Under the pieces are notes generated by a model. The model saw only the letters and a program-made list of their open reading frames with translations, had not been told where the DNA came from and searched no databases. Made by a program: the position numbers and the translations under genes. 45,242 nucleotides of DNA from Mycobacterium sp. 852002-10029_SCH5224772 (lineage in GTDB: Bacteria; Actinomycetota; Actinomycetes; Mycobacteriales; Mycobacteriaceae): positions 1 to 45,242 of the forward strand of contig NZ_LZHT01000097.1 in the NCBI RefSeq assembly GCF_001667315.1, written 5' to 3'. Below are positions 1 through 8,596 of the stretch, one piece after another (within the stretch, counting starts at the first letter, position 1; every line of letters starts with the position of its first letter).

Positions 1-337
1 ACCGCTGGGAACTCTGCAACCTGGTCGGTCGTTGAACCCGATGACAGAACAAGCCGAACGGGCGGTCGTTGGCGATCAGCACGGCCATCCAGGGCAGGGG
101 GATCGACGCCGCCACGATCGCCAGAGAAATCAGCCCGTTGTGCCAGGCGCCGTAGGCGAGCGCGGCCAGGATGAGCGCCGGAATCCGGAAAGCCATCAGG
201 GTCAGGTATTTACGGACCCGCGCGCGATGCTGCTCCTCATAGGAGGGCTCGGCGGCCGTGATGAGTACCGGGCGGCTCTTGTTGCCGTCAAAGTCATCGA
301 AGCTGCCGTCGAACCCCGAATCGGAGCCGTGCTTCAT
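1..337 (-). CDS. DUF3099 membrane protein (Rv2709-like), partial
   Basis: The reading frame starts at the ATG at 337-335 (MKHGSDSGFDG) and runs off the left edge. It encodes an acidic N-terminus, a charged stretch (EEQHRARVRKY), two hydrophobic segments separated by WHNGL, and the conserved VLIANDRP after the second segment. This is the DUF3099 layout of mycobacterial Rv2709. GGAGGA abuts the start codon. After DRP the expected proline/arginine-rich tail is replaced by unrelated residues (FGLFCHRVQ), so the last ~58 bases of the window edge may not belong to this gene. Function is unknown; it is presumably a two-pass inner-membrane protein. It is divergent from the DUF3039 gene at 416. Confidence 0.75.
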   Translation of the reverse strand, partial: MKHGSDSGFDGSFDDFDGNKSRPVLITAAEPSYEEQHRARVRKYLTLMAFRIPALILAALAYGAWHNGLISLAIVAASIPLPWMAVLIANDRPFGLFCHRVQRPTRLQSSQR

Positions 338-415
338 TCCTCCACTGTCCCACACCTGGACGATTCCGGCTCGGCCGGTTTCGGGGGCCTTCGCAGTGCG
401 CCGGGCAGTGCAAGA

Positions 416-664
416 ATGTCAGGTATGCAGACCCAGACGATCGAACGCACCGAGACCGACGAACGCGTCGACGACGGGACCGACAGCGATACGCCCAAGT
501 ATTTTCACTACGTCAAGAAGGACAAGATCGCCGAGAGCGCGGTGATGGGCAACCACGTCGTGGCGTTGTGCGGCGAGGTGTTCCCCGTCACCAAGGCGGC
601 CAAGCCGGGCTCGCCCGTCTGCCCGGAGTGCAAGCAGATTTACGAACGGCTCAAGAAGGGCTGA
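416..664 (+). CDS. DUF3039 small zinc-ribbon-like protein (Rv2708c-like)
   Basis: An 82-residue protein beginning MSGMQTQTIER with the conserved core KYFHYVKKDKIAESAVMG, then VVALCGEVFPV and VCPECKQIYERL. The CxxC pair near the C-terminus plus the earlier cysteine suggest a small metal-binding fold. This is the DUF3039 family, widespread in actinobacteria and of unknown function. The start may be the ATG at 416 or the one at 425; neither has a good ribosome binding site. The stop TGA abuts the stop of the convergent YihY gene (TGATCA), so no space remains for a terminator between them. Confidence 0.9.
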   Translation: MSGMQTQTIERTETDERVDDGTDSDTPKYFHYVKKDKIAESAVMGNHVVALCGEVFPVTKAAKPGSPVCPECKQIYERLKKG

Positions 665-1666
665 TCACCCGGGCGGCTTCGCCGGCGCGGTATCGCGTTG
701 TTGCGTTGCGGGATTCGCTATCGGGCTGGCCAGTGTCTCCACCGTCCGCTTCAGGGCGGGCGAACGGGAGAACAACCAAGTGCGCACCCGGTGGGCATGC
801 GTGGTCGGCGCGGGGAATTCTTCCTGGACGGCGGCATTGAGTTCGGCGCCGAGCATGATCGCGAAGCCGCCGAAGAATGCGAACAGCAGGAATGCGATCG
901 GGGTGGACAGCGCGCCGTAGGTGTAGCCGGTGCTGGTGATCCACGTCAAGTAGAACCGCAGTCCCAGCGTGGCGGTGACGAACACCGCGGTCGCCAGCAT
1001 CGCGCCGAGGATCAGCCGGTGCGACGGCAGCGGTTCGGGCAGTGCGACCCGGTACAAGATCATCACGCCGAGTGTCAGGCCGATGATCAGCGCCGGGTAG
1101 TAGCCGTAGCGCAGCACATTGGACAGGCCGAGTGGGATGTGTTCTTCCACCTTGTGGGGGCCCACCACCACCAGTGGCGCTGACACCACCACGACCACCA
1201 GCATCACGACGTAGAGAAACAGCGCGAAGAAGCGCTGCCGCACCGGATGGCGCAGCGGAGTCTGATCATGCGCCTCGACCACGGAGTCGACGAACGCCGA
1301 GATTGCCGACGACCCCGCCCACAGCGAGATGATGAAACCCAGCGATACCACCTCGCCGCGGGCGTTGTTGGCGATGTCGCGGACGGTCGGCTCGATGATT
1401 TCGTTGACCACGCTGGGGGAGAACACGCTGTGTGCGGTCGAAATCAGTTGCCGCAGGATGTTGGGCAGCATGTCCGGCCCGAACAGCGGCGCCACGTAGG
1501 TCATGGTGCCCAGCATCCCCAGCAGCAACGGCGGTAGGGACAACGCCGACCAGAAACCGGCCTGAGCCGACTCGGAAAAGATTGAGTCGTCCCAGCTCTT
1601 GGAAAGCGCCCGCAAGGTGATTCGCCAGACGTGGTGGCGCGACGGTTTTGCGACCTGATCGCTCAT
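665..1666 (-). CDS. YihY/virulence factor BrkB family membrane protein (Rv2707-like)
   Basis: A 333-residue integral membrane protein with about six hydrophobic segments (for example LSLPPLLLGMLGTM, FFALFLYVVMLVVVVVSAP, and AIMLGAELNAAV near the end). The AELNA signature and the overall hydropathy fit the YihY/UPF0761 family, once misnamed ribonuclease BN. The C-terminal ~55 residues are a polar, proline-rich cytoplasmic tail. The start ATG at 1666 gives MSDQVAKPSRHHVW and has a weak GGACGG in front. The molecular function of the family is unknown, although it is conserved in mycobacteria. It is convergent with the DUF3039 gene. Confidence 0.88.
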   Translation of the reverse strand: MSDQVAKPSRHHVWRITLRALSKSWDDSIFSESAQAGFWSALSLPPLLLGMLGTMTYVAPLFGPDMLPNILRQLISTAHSVFSPSVVNEIIEPTVRDIANNARGEVVSLGFIISLWAGSSAISAFVDSVVEAHDQTPLRHPVRQRFFALFLYVVMLVVVVVSAPLVVVGPHKVEEHIPLGLSNVLRYGYYPALIIGLTLGVMILYRVALPEPLPSHRLILGAMLATAVFVTATLGLRFYLTWITSTGYTYGALSTPIAFLLFAFFGGFAIMLGAELNAAVQEEFPAPTTHAHRVRTWLFSRSPALKRTVETLASPIANPATQQRDTAPAKPPG

Positions 1667-1733
1667 ACCCGTCCAGCATTACCGAAGATCGCGCCTACTG
1701 CCCACATTGGCGACGGGCGAGTTCGGGCGCGAC

Positions 1734-1919
1734 CTAGCTCCCGCTGACCTCCAGCACGGCGTCCAGCGCGTTCAGCTTGGCCTCATGCTCATTGGCGTGG
1801 TGCTGGCAGAAGAGAAGCTCGAGGCCGGAAGGCAGCTTGGCGCGCACACGAGCCGCGGCACCGCAGCGGTCGCAGCGGTCGGCCCGTGTCAGTTCTGGAC
1901 TCGTCAGAGTTGCATTCAT
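1734..1919 (-). CDS. DUF7455-type small zinc-ribbon protein
   Basis: A 61-residue protein (MNATLTSPELTRADRCDRCG) with CDRCG and a later FCQHHANEH. Together these give a C-x2-C...C-x2-H type metal site, as in the short actinobacterial family now called DUF7455. GGAGAAG lies just upstream of the ATG at 1919. Its promoter must lie in 1920-2050, shared with the divergent DUF952 gene. The role is unknown; the size and zinc knuckle suggest a nucleic-acid- or protein-binding accessory factor. As recalled, H37Rv annotation places an opposite-strand ORF (Rv2706c) here, which may be antisense to this gene. Confidence 0.8.
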   Translation of the reverse strand: MNATLTSPELTRADRCDRCGAAARVRAKLPSGLELLFCQHHANEHEAKLNALDAVLEVSGS

Positions 1920-2038
1920 GGCTTCTCCGTTCTCGTTTATTCACTTTCTCAGACGTATGGGGTTTTCGCCTTGTTCCCCGATCGTTATCGGGTGTGTCGT
2001 TTCTCACGACCTGGTCAGGTTTGGTTTAGGCGGTTCTC

Positions 2039-2044
2039 TAGGGT
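2039..2044 (+). promoter_or_regulatory. -10 hexamer TAGGGT, leaderless start of DUF952 gene
   Basis: TAGGGT is followed by seven bases (GACGCTT) and then GTG at 2052, in frame with the DUF952 protein. This TANNNT-N7-RTG spacing is what mycobacterial leaderless transcripts show, and it favours GTG 2052 over GTG 2043 or ATG 2070. No convincing -35 was seen. Confidence 0.5.
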
Positions 2045-2051
2045 GACGCTT

Positions 2052-2438
2052 GTGACCTCCGACGCCGACATGCTGGTGCACCTGTGCGGGACCGAGCAGT
2101 GGGCGCAGGCCCGCCGCGGGGGCGGCGTCACCCTCGCCGACGGTGCCGCCTTCATCCATCTGTCGAGGCCCGATCAGGTCCACCTGCCGGCCAACCGGCT
2201 TTACCGCGGGCGGGAGGACTTGGTCCTGCTGCATATCGACCCGGCCCGGCTCGACGCACCGGTGCGCTGGGAGCCGGGAGTGCCAACCGATCCGGCGTCG
2301 ATGTTGTTCCCCCACCTGTACGGCCCGCTGCCGGTGGCCGCTGTGATCCGGGTCACCGCCTACCCGCCGGGCGCCGACGGCGGCTTCCCGCCGATCGCCC
2401 CGGGCGTGACTCAGGACCCGCCGGGGCCCTCGACATAG
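2052..2438 (+). CDS. DUF952 domain protein (Rv2705c-like)
   Basis: A 128-residue protein (VTSDADMLVHLCG) with the DUF952 features: an N-terminal LVHLC, FIHLSRPDQV, a central LVLLHID, and FPHLYGPLPVAAV near the end. The fold is related to ADP-ribosyltransferase-like small proteins, but no activity is established. GTG 2052 is preferred because a TAGGGT hexamer sits seven bases upstream. The last 28 bases overlap the 3' end of the convergent RidA gene. Confidence 0.85.
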   Translation: MTSDADMLVHLCGTEQWAQARRGGGVTLADGAAFIHLSRPDQVHLPANRLYRGREDLVLLHIDPARLDAPVRWEPGVPTDPASMLFPHLYGPLPVAAVIRVTAYPPGADGGFPPIAPGVTQDPPGPST

Positions 2439-2800
2439 GCGTCGGCCTCGATCTCCACCAGCAACTCGGGCGCGATCAGCGCCGAGACCTCCACCATGGT
2501 GGCCGCGGGACGTATCGCGCCGAACACCTGCTCGTGCACGGCTCCCACCTCGCGCCAGCGGGAGATGTCGGTGACGTAGATGCGGGTGCGCACCACGTCG
2601 GTGAGCGCCGCGCCCGCTTCCTGTAGCGCAATTTCTATGCGCCGCAAGGCATCTCGCGCCTGGGCTGTGATGTCCCCGGCGGGCCCGGCGCCCGTCGTTC
2701 CGGCCACCGACACGTGCGGACCCACCCGCACCGCGCGCGCGTAGCCGACTGCCGATTCGAAGGCGGATTCGGAACGGACCACTGTGCGAGATGCTGACAT
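2411..2800 (-). CDS. RidA/YjgF family protein (Rv2704-like)
   Basis: A 129-residue protein from ATG 2800 (MSASRTVVRSESAFE). It shows the RidA pattern: VSVAGTTG early, ITAQARDALRRIEIALQEAGA in the middle, VVRTRIYVTD, and ATMVEVSALIAPELLVEIEADA at the end. RidA proteins are trimeric cytosolic enamine/imine deaminases that remove reactive intermediates of PLP enzymes. The catalytic arginine of the canonical group is usually in a V(V/I)xxR(I/V)Y context, and R is present here (RTRIYVT). An upstream in-frame GTG at 2809 is possible. TACGGT lies seven bases before ATG 2800, and GAGG falls within that spacer. Confidence 0.9.
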   Translation of the reverse strand: MSASRTVVRSESAFESAVGYARAVRVGPHVSVAGTTGAGPAGDITAQARDALRRIEIALQEAGAALTDVVRTRIYVTDISRWREVGAVHEQVFGAIRPAATMVEVSALIAPELLVEIEADAYVEGPGGS

Positions 2801-2807
2801 GCGCCTC

Positions 2808-2813
2808 ACCGTA
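2808..2813 (-). promoter_or_regulatory. -10 hexamer TACGGT, possible leaderless ridA
   Basis: On the minus strand TACGGT is followed by GAGGCGC and ATG (2800). The spacing fits a leaderless transcript, but the spacer also holds GAGG, so a leadered mRNA initiated elsewhere cannot be excluded. Confidence 0.4.
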
Positions 2814-2946
2814 CGACGAGGGTGCTGTCGGCGCAGCCGAATTTTCCCGCCGCAGCGGTCGTTTGGCCCGGCCCGAGTTCAGGCCCGAGTTCAGCGTGGA
2901 GCGAACAGCTTGCGCACCAACTGTTCTCGCGAACGGTCGATCCGAA

Positions 2947-4443
<1,497 letters not shown>

Positions 4444-4576
4444 TTACACCCCTTCGTTTGGGCTCACTCTCGGTGGGTAGTGGGCATGGTTAACCGAAAG
4501 TGTCTGCTATGTCGATGTCGGCGTTGGTATCAGCGTGAGTAGTCGCACGCTATCGGTTGGGCGTTCGCCGATGACC

Positions 4577-4582
4577 ATTGTA
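4577..4582 (-). promoter_or_regulatory. candidate -10 (TACAAT) of the sigA promoter
   Basis: In the 177-bp ppgK-sigA gap, TACAAT on the minus strand is the best match to the mycobacterial -10 consensus. It would give a 5' leader of roughly 130 nt before GTG 4443. The region 17 nt upstream (GCTGTA) is a poor -35. Assignment is tentative. Confidence 0.3.
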
Positions 4583-4620
4583 ACGACAGTGCGCGGTACT
4601 ACAGCTCCGCCGGGCGAAAT

Positions 4621-5430
4621 TCAGTGGGTCACGTCCGAGGTGGCGGCCATCGCCGCGCCGACGATCCCGGCGGTGTTGAGCAGGGCCGCGGCCACCACCG
4701 GGGTGCGATTCTCGAGCAGCGGCAGCCACTTGTCGGCCTTGCGGCTGATGCCGCCCCCGGCGATGAAAAGGTCCGGCCACATCGCGTTCTCGATGCTCAC
4801 CAGCACCTCGGTCACGTGTTTGGTCCATTTTTCGTAGGACCAGCCCTTCTTCTCCTTCACCGAGGACGCCGCCCGTTCCTCGGCCTCCTTGCCGCCCACC
4901 TCCAGGTGCCCGAACTCGGTGTTGGGGATCAGCGTGCCGTTGTGGATGACCGCCGAGCCGATACCGGTGCCGAAGGTCAGCAGAATCACCAGGCCCGTTT
5001 GGTTTTTACCCGCCCCGTAATGCTCCTCGGCCAGCCCGGCGGCGTCGGCATCGTTGAGCACCGTGACGTCCTGACCGCCCAGCTCGGCGCTGATGATGTC
5101 GTGGGCGTTGGCGCCGATCCAGGACTTGTCCACGTTAGCCGCGGTCTGCGCCACACCGTGCGTGACGACCCCTGGATAGGTCACTCCGAGGGGCCCGGTC
5201 CATCCGAATTCGTTGACGACGGCGGCGATGGTCTTGGCGACCGCCGAGGGCGTCGCCGGTTGCGGTGTCAGCAGCTTGACCCGTTCGCCGATCAACAACC
5301 CGGTGTCCATGTCGACGATGCCGCCCTTGATGCCGCTGCCACCGACGTCGATGCCGAAGCCACGGCGCTGTGGCGTGCCGTCGGCCGCTGCGGTGCCGGG
5401 CGTGTCCGTGGTCGAGTCGGTGCTGGTCAT
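4621..5430 (-). CDS. ppgK: Polyphosphate glucokinase (ROK family)
   Basis: A 269-residue cytosolic kinase that phosphorylates glucose with inorganic polyphosphate or ATP. The phosphate-binding loop GIDVGGSGIKGG starts near residue 26. VLNDADAAG (catalytic Asp region), LLTFGTGIGSA and EFGHLEVGG follow, the last in the place of the ROK glucose-binding signature, and IAGGGISRKADKW near 235 closes the site. The first 20 residues are a polar extension (STDSTTDTPGT). Start ATG 5430 has GAGGAGA upstream. It lies upstream of sigA, as in M. tuberculosis (Rv2702-Rv2703), and is divergent from suhB. Confidence 0.97.
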   Translation of the reverse strand: MTSTDSTTDTPGTAAADGTPQRRGFGIDVGGSGIKGGIVDMDTGLLIGERVKLLTPQPATPSAVAKTIAAVVNEFGWTGPLGVTYPGVVTHGVAQTAANVDKSWIGANAHDIISAELGGQDVTVLNDADAAGLAEEHYGAGKNQTGLVILLTFGTGIGSAVIHNGTLIPNTEFGHLEVGGKEAEERAASSVKEKKGWSYEKWTKHVTEVLVSIENAMWPDLFIAGGGISRKADKWLPLLENRTPVVAAALLNTAGIVGAAMAATSDVTH

Positions 5431-5531
5431 CGAATCTCCTCGGCGTGACTAGGCTGTCCGCTCACCTTAACGCCGCGGCGCTGCGGCCTGTGGCGTCTGC
5501 GCGACGGTGGCGACTGTGATGCGATAGGGCG

Positions 5532-6410
5532 GTGATCCAATCCGATGACGAGCTCGTGCGGCTGCGCTCAGTGGCCGAAACCCTGGCCGCGGAGGCCGCC
5601 GCGTTCGTGCGGCGTCGGCGCGCCGAGGTGTTCGGTGCCGGCGCGGCCGGCGTGAGCGCCCCGGACAGCGGCGCGGTGCGCTCCAAGAGCACCCCGACCG
5701 ACCCGGTGACGGTCGTCGACACCGAGACCGAGCGCCTGTTGCGGGACCGGTTGGCCGAATTACGGCCTGGGGACTCCATTCTCGGCGAGGAGGGCGGCGG
5801 GCCGACCGACCCGGCGGGCACGCCGGCCGGATCGGTCACCTGGGTGCTCGACCCCATCGACGGCACGGTGAATTTCGTTTACGGCGTCCCCGCCTACGCG
5901 GTGTCGGTCGGCGCGCAGGTCGACGGCGAGTCAGTGGCCGGGGCGGTCGCCGACGTCGTCGGCGACCGGGTGTACTCGGCGGCGACCGGCCTGGGCGCGC
6001 ACGTCACCGACGGCCAAGGGGCCCAGCCGTTGCAGTGCACGGCGGTCGAGGACGTGTCGATGGCGTTGTTGGGCACCGGTTTCGGTTATTCACGGCAGCG
6101 CCGCGCGGCGCAGGCGGCGTTGTTGGCGCGCATGCTGCCGGTGGTGCGCGACGTTCGTCGCATCGGCTCGGCGGCGCTGGATCTGTGCATGGTCGCCTCG
6201 GGCCGGCTGGACGCCTACTACGAGCACGGCCTCAAGGTGTGGGACCGCGCCGCGGGCGCGCTGATCGCCGCCGAGGCGGGGGCCCGGGTGGTGCTGCCGG
6301 CCCCCGACGCCACCGGGGCCGGGTTGGTGCTGGCCGCCGCGCCCGGGATTGCCGACGAACTGCTGGCCGTCCTGGAGCGTTTCAACGGCCTCGATCCGAT
6401 CCTGGACTGA
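5532..6410 (+). CDS. suhB: Inositol monophosphatase family protein SuhB
   Basis: A 292-residue Mg-dependent phosphatase of the IMPase/FBPase superfamily. Metal-binding motifs are visible: GEEGGG near residue 85, WVLDPIDGTVNF near 110 (motif A), and VWDRAAGALIAAEAGARV near 235 (motif B). This family dephosphorylates inositol-1-phosphate, feeding inositol for phosphatidylinositol, mannosides and mycothiol in mycobacteria. The predicted start is GTG 5532, with only a tight AGGG in front. Divergent from ppgK and convergent with cei, its stop lies 5 bp from the cei stop. Confidence 0.93.
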   Translation: MIQSDDELVRLRSVAETLAAEAAAFVRRRRAEVFGAGAAGVSAPDSGAVRSKSTPTDPVTVVDTETERLLRDRLAELRPGDSILGEEGGGPTDPAGTPAGSVTWVLDPIDGTVNFVYGVPAYAVSVGAQVDGESVAGAVADVVGDRVYSAATGLGAHVTDGQGAQPLQCTAVEDVSMALLGTGFGYSRQRRAAQAALLARMLPVVRDVRRIGSAALDLCMVASGRLDAYYEHGLKVWDRAAGALIAAEAGARVVLPAPDATGAGLVLAAAPGIADELLAVLERFNGLDPILD

Positions 6411-6415
6411 CCGCC

Positions 6416-7066
6416 TCAGCAGCTGCTGGCGTGAATCTTGGCCAGCAGGGTGGGATCTGATGGCTCGCTGGCGCCGGGGCGCAGGGTGGCGAGTACAGCG
6501 TCGATGTCGTCGTTGTGGGCCAAGGCGCTGAAGTCGGTTCCCAGCGCGAGGTCGACGGAGTCGTCGGCCCGGCTGTCGTTGAACAGTTCGGTGCACGGCG
6601 CCACCAGCCACACCGCCGCGGCGGTGGCCTGTCCGGCGGTGCCGAAACGGATTTGGCCTTGGCAGGCGAGCCGGGTGCCCGCGTAGAGCGGGTCGTTGGC
6701 GGCGGTGGGCTGCGCGAAGCCGAGGTCTTTCATCGCCCCGGCGACGTCGCCGGCCTGCCCGCCCCGGCCGCTGGCGTTGAGGACGCGGACTTTGGTGTCG
6801 GCGAGTTTGGCGGGTGCGACGTCCATCATGGCGCTGCGCGACACCTGCTCACCGAGCTGGGCCGGTGCCGAACCGGTCGACTCCGGTGGGAGGTTGCAGA
6901 CCACCGCCTCGTGGACCTTGGCGGGCCGCGTCAACGCCACGGTCCAGACCACACCCGTGGCCACTGCGAGGAAAATCACCACGACGATCGCGGGCCGGGG
7001 ATTGCGCCGCCGGAAGGGCCTACCGTGCTTGTCAAAGGCTGTACCCTCGGTGATTTGCGTGACCAC
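6416..7066 (-). CDS. cei: Cell envelope integrity protein Cei (LytR_C domain)
   Basis: A 216-residue membrane-anchored protein. A short basic N-terminus (RPFRRRNPRPA) precedes one transmembrane helix (AIVVVIFLAVATGVVWTVAL, ~27-46). The rest is extracytoplasmic, with a LytR_C-type segment from KVRVLNASGRGGQAGDVA onward (VLNAS-G motif). Four cysteines (VVCNLP, LACQG, APCTEL and the C-terminal SSC) could form disulfides. The family member Rv2700 is known for envelope integrity and virulence. Start GTG 7066 lacks an SD but has TAGAGT exactly six bases upstream, implying a leaderless mRNA. A perfect Crp-like palindrome lies about 72 bp upstream. Confidence 0.9.
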   Translation of the reverse strand: MVTQITEGTAFDKHGRPFRRRNPRPAIVVVIFLAVATGVVWTVALTRPAKVHEAVVCNLPPESTGSAPAQLGEQVSRSAMMDVAPAKLADTKVRVLNASGRGGQAGDVAGAMKDLGFAQPTAANDPLYAGTRLACQGQIRFGTAGQATAAAVWLVAPCTELFNDSRADDSVDLALGTDFSALAHNDDIDAVLATLRPGASEPSDPTLLAKIHASSC

Positions 7067-7072
7067 AGCTGC

Positions 7073-7078
7073 ACTCTA
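7073..7078 (-). promoter_or_regulatory. -10 hexamer TAGAGT, leaderless cei
   Basis: On the minus strand TAGAGT is followed by GCAGCT and the GTG of cei at 7066. The 6-nt spacing puts the transcription start on the start codon. TGAACA 18 nt upstream is a partial -35 match. Confidence 0.6.
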
Positions 7079-7130
7079 GTCGCACGGTAAACCCACTGTT
7101 CAGAAGCGAGCGCAAGGGTGAAAATGGTCG

Positions 7131-7146
7131 TGTGACGTAAATCACA
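7131..7146. promoter_or_regulatory. Crp/CRP-type operator palindrome
   Basis: TGTGACGTAAATCACA matches the CRP-family consensus TGTGA-N6-TCACA with no mismatch. Mycobacterial Crp (Rv3676) recognises this class of site. The centre lies 72.5 bp upstream of the inferred cei start of transcription, a spacing used for class I activation, and about 123 bp upstream of the DUF4193 start codon on the other side. Confidence 0.75.
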
Positions 7147-7261
7147 CCTTAATGGGCCGCGATACGGGCACGAATCATTTGGTGGATGCGTTCGACGCTG
7201 GTACAAAGCGATGCTTGAGTTTTACGCGGGCATACAGAGGCAATAGGGCAGGGGAAGAGAT

Positions 7262-7564
7262 ATGCCTACCGACTATGACGCTCCACGGCGCACCGAGACG
7301 GACGACGTTTCGGAGGATTCGCTGGAGGAGCTCAAAGCGCGCCGGAACGAGGCGGCTTCGGCCGTTGTCGATGTCGACGAATCTGAATCCGCTGAGAACT
7401 TTGAACTCCCGGGTGCGGACCTGTCCGGTGAAGAACTCTCGGTCCGCGTCGTCCCGAAGCAGGCTGACGAGTTCACCTGCTCGAGTTGCTTTCTGGTACA
7501 ACACCGCAGTCGGCTGGCCAGCGAGAAGAACGGCGTGATGATCTGTACCGACTGTGCGGCCTGA
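7262..7564 (+). CDS. DUF4193 protein (Rv2699c-like)
   Basis: A 100-residue acidic protein. The first ~75 residues are charged (SEDSLEELKARRNEA, DVDESESAENFELPGADLSGEEL); the C-terminus holds a zinc-ribbon-like pair FTCSSCFLVQ...MICTDCA. This is the actinobacterial DUF4193 family, function unknown. The start ATG at 7262 is well supported by GGGGAAGAG just upstream, in contrast to the leaderless cei across the intergenic region. The acidic N-terminus plus zinc ribbon suggests an RNA polymerase or other protein partner, but this is inference. Confidence 0.92.
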   Translation: MPTDYDAPRRTETDDVSEDSLEELKARRNEAASAVVDVDESESAENFELPGADLSGEELSVRVVPKQADEFTCSSCFLVQHRSRLASEKNGVMICTDCAA

Positions 7565-7573
7565 GAGCTGCGC

Positions 7574-8059
7574 TCAGCTTGTCAGGGCCGACAGCACCCG
7601 CTCCGGATGACGGCAACTCACCAGCCAGTACGGCGTCGGGTCGTCCGGGTCGTTTAAGACGACCAGGATCATCGACGCCACCCACGCCCTGTGCAGGACG
7701 TAGGCCGCCGGGTCGAGTTGGCGTCCCAAGGCGGCGGACTTGGCCGAGGGAGCTATCAGCGCGGAGCGGGCGATCGCGGTGACCGGCAGGTGCGCGGGAC
7801 CCGCCCACAACTCCACTTCCCCCGGCACGGACGGGTTGGCGGTGACCCGGATCTCGATGCGGCCCAGCCACAACAGCGCCGCGGCCGCCGCGGCGAACAA
7901 CGTCGCGTACGGCCACCACGCGGACTGGCGGGTGACGCCCATGTTGAACTCGAACGCGATGATGCCGGCGAGCGCGAAGGCCGGCGGCCACCACCACCAC
8001 GGAACCCACAATCGTTCGCGATACCGCACGTTGTGCGGCGCGACGCGCGTATCGGACAC
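7574..8059 (-). CDS. DUF3093 membrane protein (Rv2698-like)
   Basis: A 161-residue protein from GTG 8059 (VSDTRVAPHNVRYRERL). Two hydrophobic segments follow the aromatic VPWWWWPPAFALAGIIAFEF and SAWWPYATLFAAAAAALLWLG. A C-terminal soluble part follows (IEIRVTANP... RHPERVLSALTS), typical of DUF3093. Function is unknown. A longer frame reaches 8104, but TACCCT lies seven bases before GTG 8059, which fixes this start as leaderless. Divergent from dut, with the two -10 elements interlocked. It is convergent with the DUF4193 gene, 9 bp apart. Confidence 0.88.
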   Translation of the reverse strand: MSDTRVAPHNVRYRERLWVPWWWWPPAFALAGIIAFEFNMGVTRQSAWWPYATLFAAAAAALLWLGRIEIRVTANPSVPGEVELWAGPAHLPVTAIARSALIAPSAKSAALGRQLDPAAYVLHRAWVASMILVVLNDPDDPTPYWLVSCRHPERVLSALTS

Positions 8060-8066
8060 GCAGTCA

Positions 8067-8076
8067 AGGGTAGTCT
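8067..8076. promoter_or_regulatory. interlocked divergent -10 elements for DUF3093 gene and dut
   Basis: The top strand reads AGGGTAGTCT. TAGTCT (8071-8076) sits eight bases before the dut GTG at 8085. The complement of AGGGTA (8067-8072) is TACCCT, seven bases before the DUF3093 GTG at 8059. The two hexamers share the TA at 8071-8072, so the two start codons are only 25 bp apart and polymerase can open this site in only one direction at a time. Confidence 0.55.
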
Positions 8077-8084
8077 GTGGCCCC

Positions 8085-8549
8085 GTGTCGACCAGTCTGG
8101 CCATCGTCCGCCTTGACCCCGAGCTTCCGATGCCCTCCCGCGCCCACGAAGGCGACGCCGGGATCGATCTCTACAGCGCCGAAGACGTCAAACTCGAGCC
8201 CGGACGGCGCGCCCTGGTGCGTACGGGCGTGGCGGTCGCCATCCCGTTCGGAATGGTCGGCCTGGTGCATCCTCGGTCGGGATTGGCTGCGCGCGTTGGG
8301 CTTTCGATTGTCAACAGTCCGGGTACCATCGACGCGGGCTACCGCGGCGAGATCAAGGTCGCGCTGATCAACCTCGATCCGGCCGAACCGATCGTGGTGC
8401 ACCGCGGCGACCGCATCGCGCAGTTGTTGGTGCAGCGAGTCGAGTTGGTGGAGCTGGTCGAGGTGTCGTCGTTCGATGAGGCCGGGCTGGCCGACACGTC
8501 CCGCGGCGACGGCGGTCACGGTTCGTCCGGCGGACATGCGAGTTTGTGA
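8085..8549 (+). CDS. dut: Deoxyuridine 5'-triphosphate nucleotidohydrolase (dUTPase)
   Basis: A 154-residue trimeric dUTPase that hydrolyses dUTP to dUMP and PPi, keeping uracil out of DNA and supplying dUMP for thymidylate. All five motifs are present: GDAGIDLYS (1), HPRSGLAARVG (2), GTIDAGYRGEIKVALIN (3), RGDRIAQLLVQ (4), and the C-terminal SRGDGGHGSSG P-loop-like lid (5). Length equals the M. tuberculosis enzyme as recalled. Start GTG 8085 (VSTSLAIVRLD) has TAGTCT eight bases upstream and no SD. DUF3710 follows 47 bp downstream on the same strand. Confidence 0.98.
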   Translation: MSTSLAIVRLDPELPMPSRAHEGDAGIDLYSAEDVKLEPGRRALVRTGVAVAIPFGMVGLVHPRSGLAARVGLSIVNSPGTIDAGYRGEIKVALINLDPAEPIVVHRGDRIAQLLVQRVELVELVEVSSFDEAGLADTSRGDGGHGSSGGHASL

Positions 8550-8596
8550 GGTGCCGGCGACGATGCAGGGCGAAGCGATGAGGAGAGGCGGCGCTG

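Noticed and set aside
7179..7207. TTGGTG-N17-TACAAA as a promoter for the DUF4193 gene
   Set aside because: The -10 lacks the final T of TANNNT and other equally good pairs exist nearby; not distinguishable by eye.
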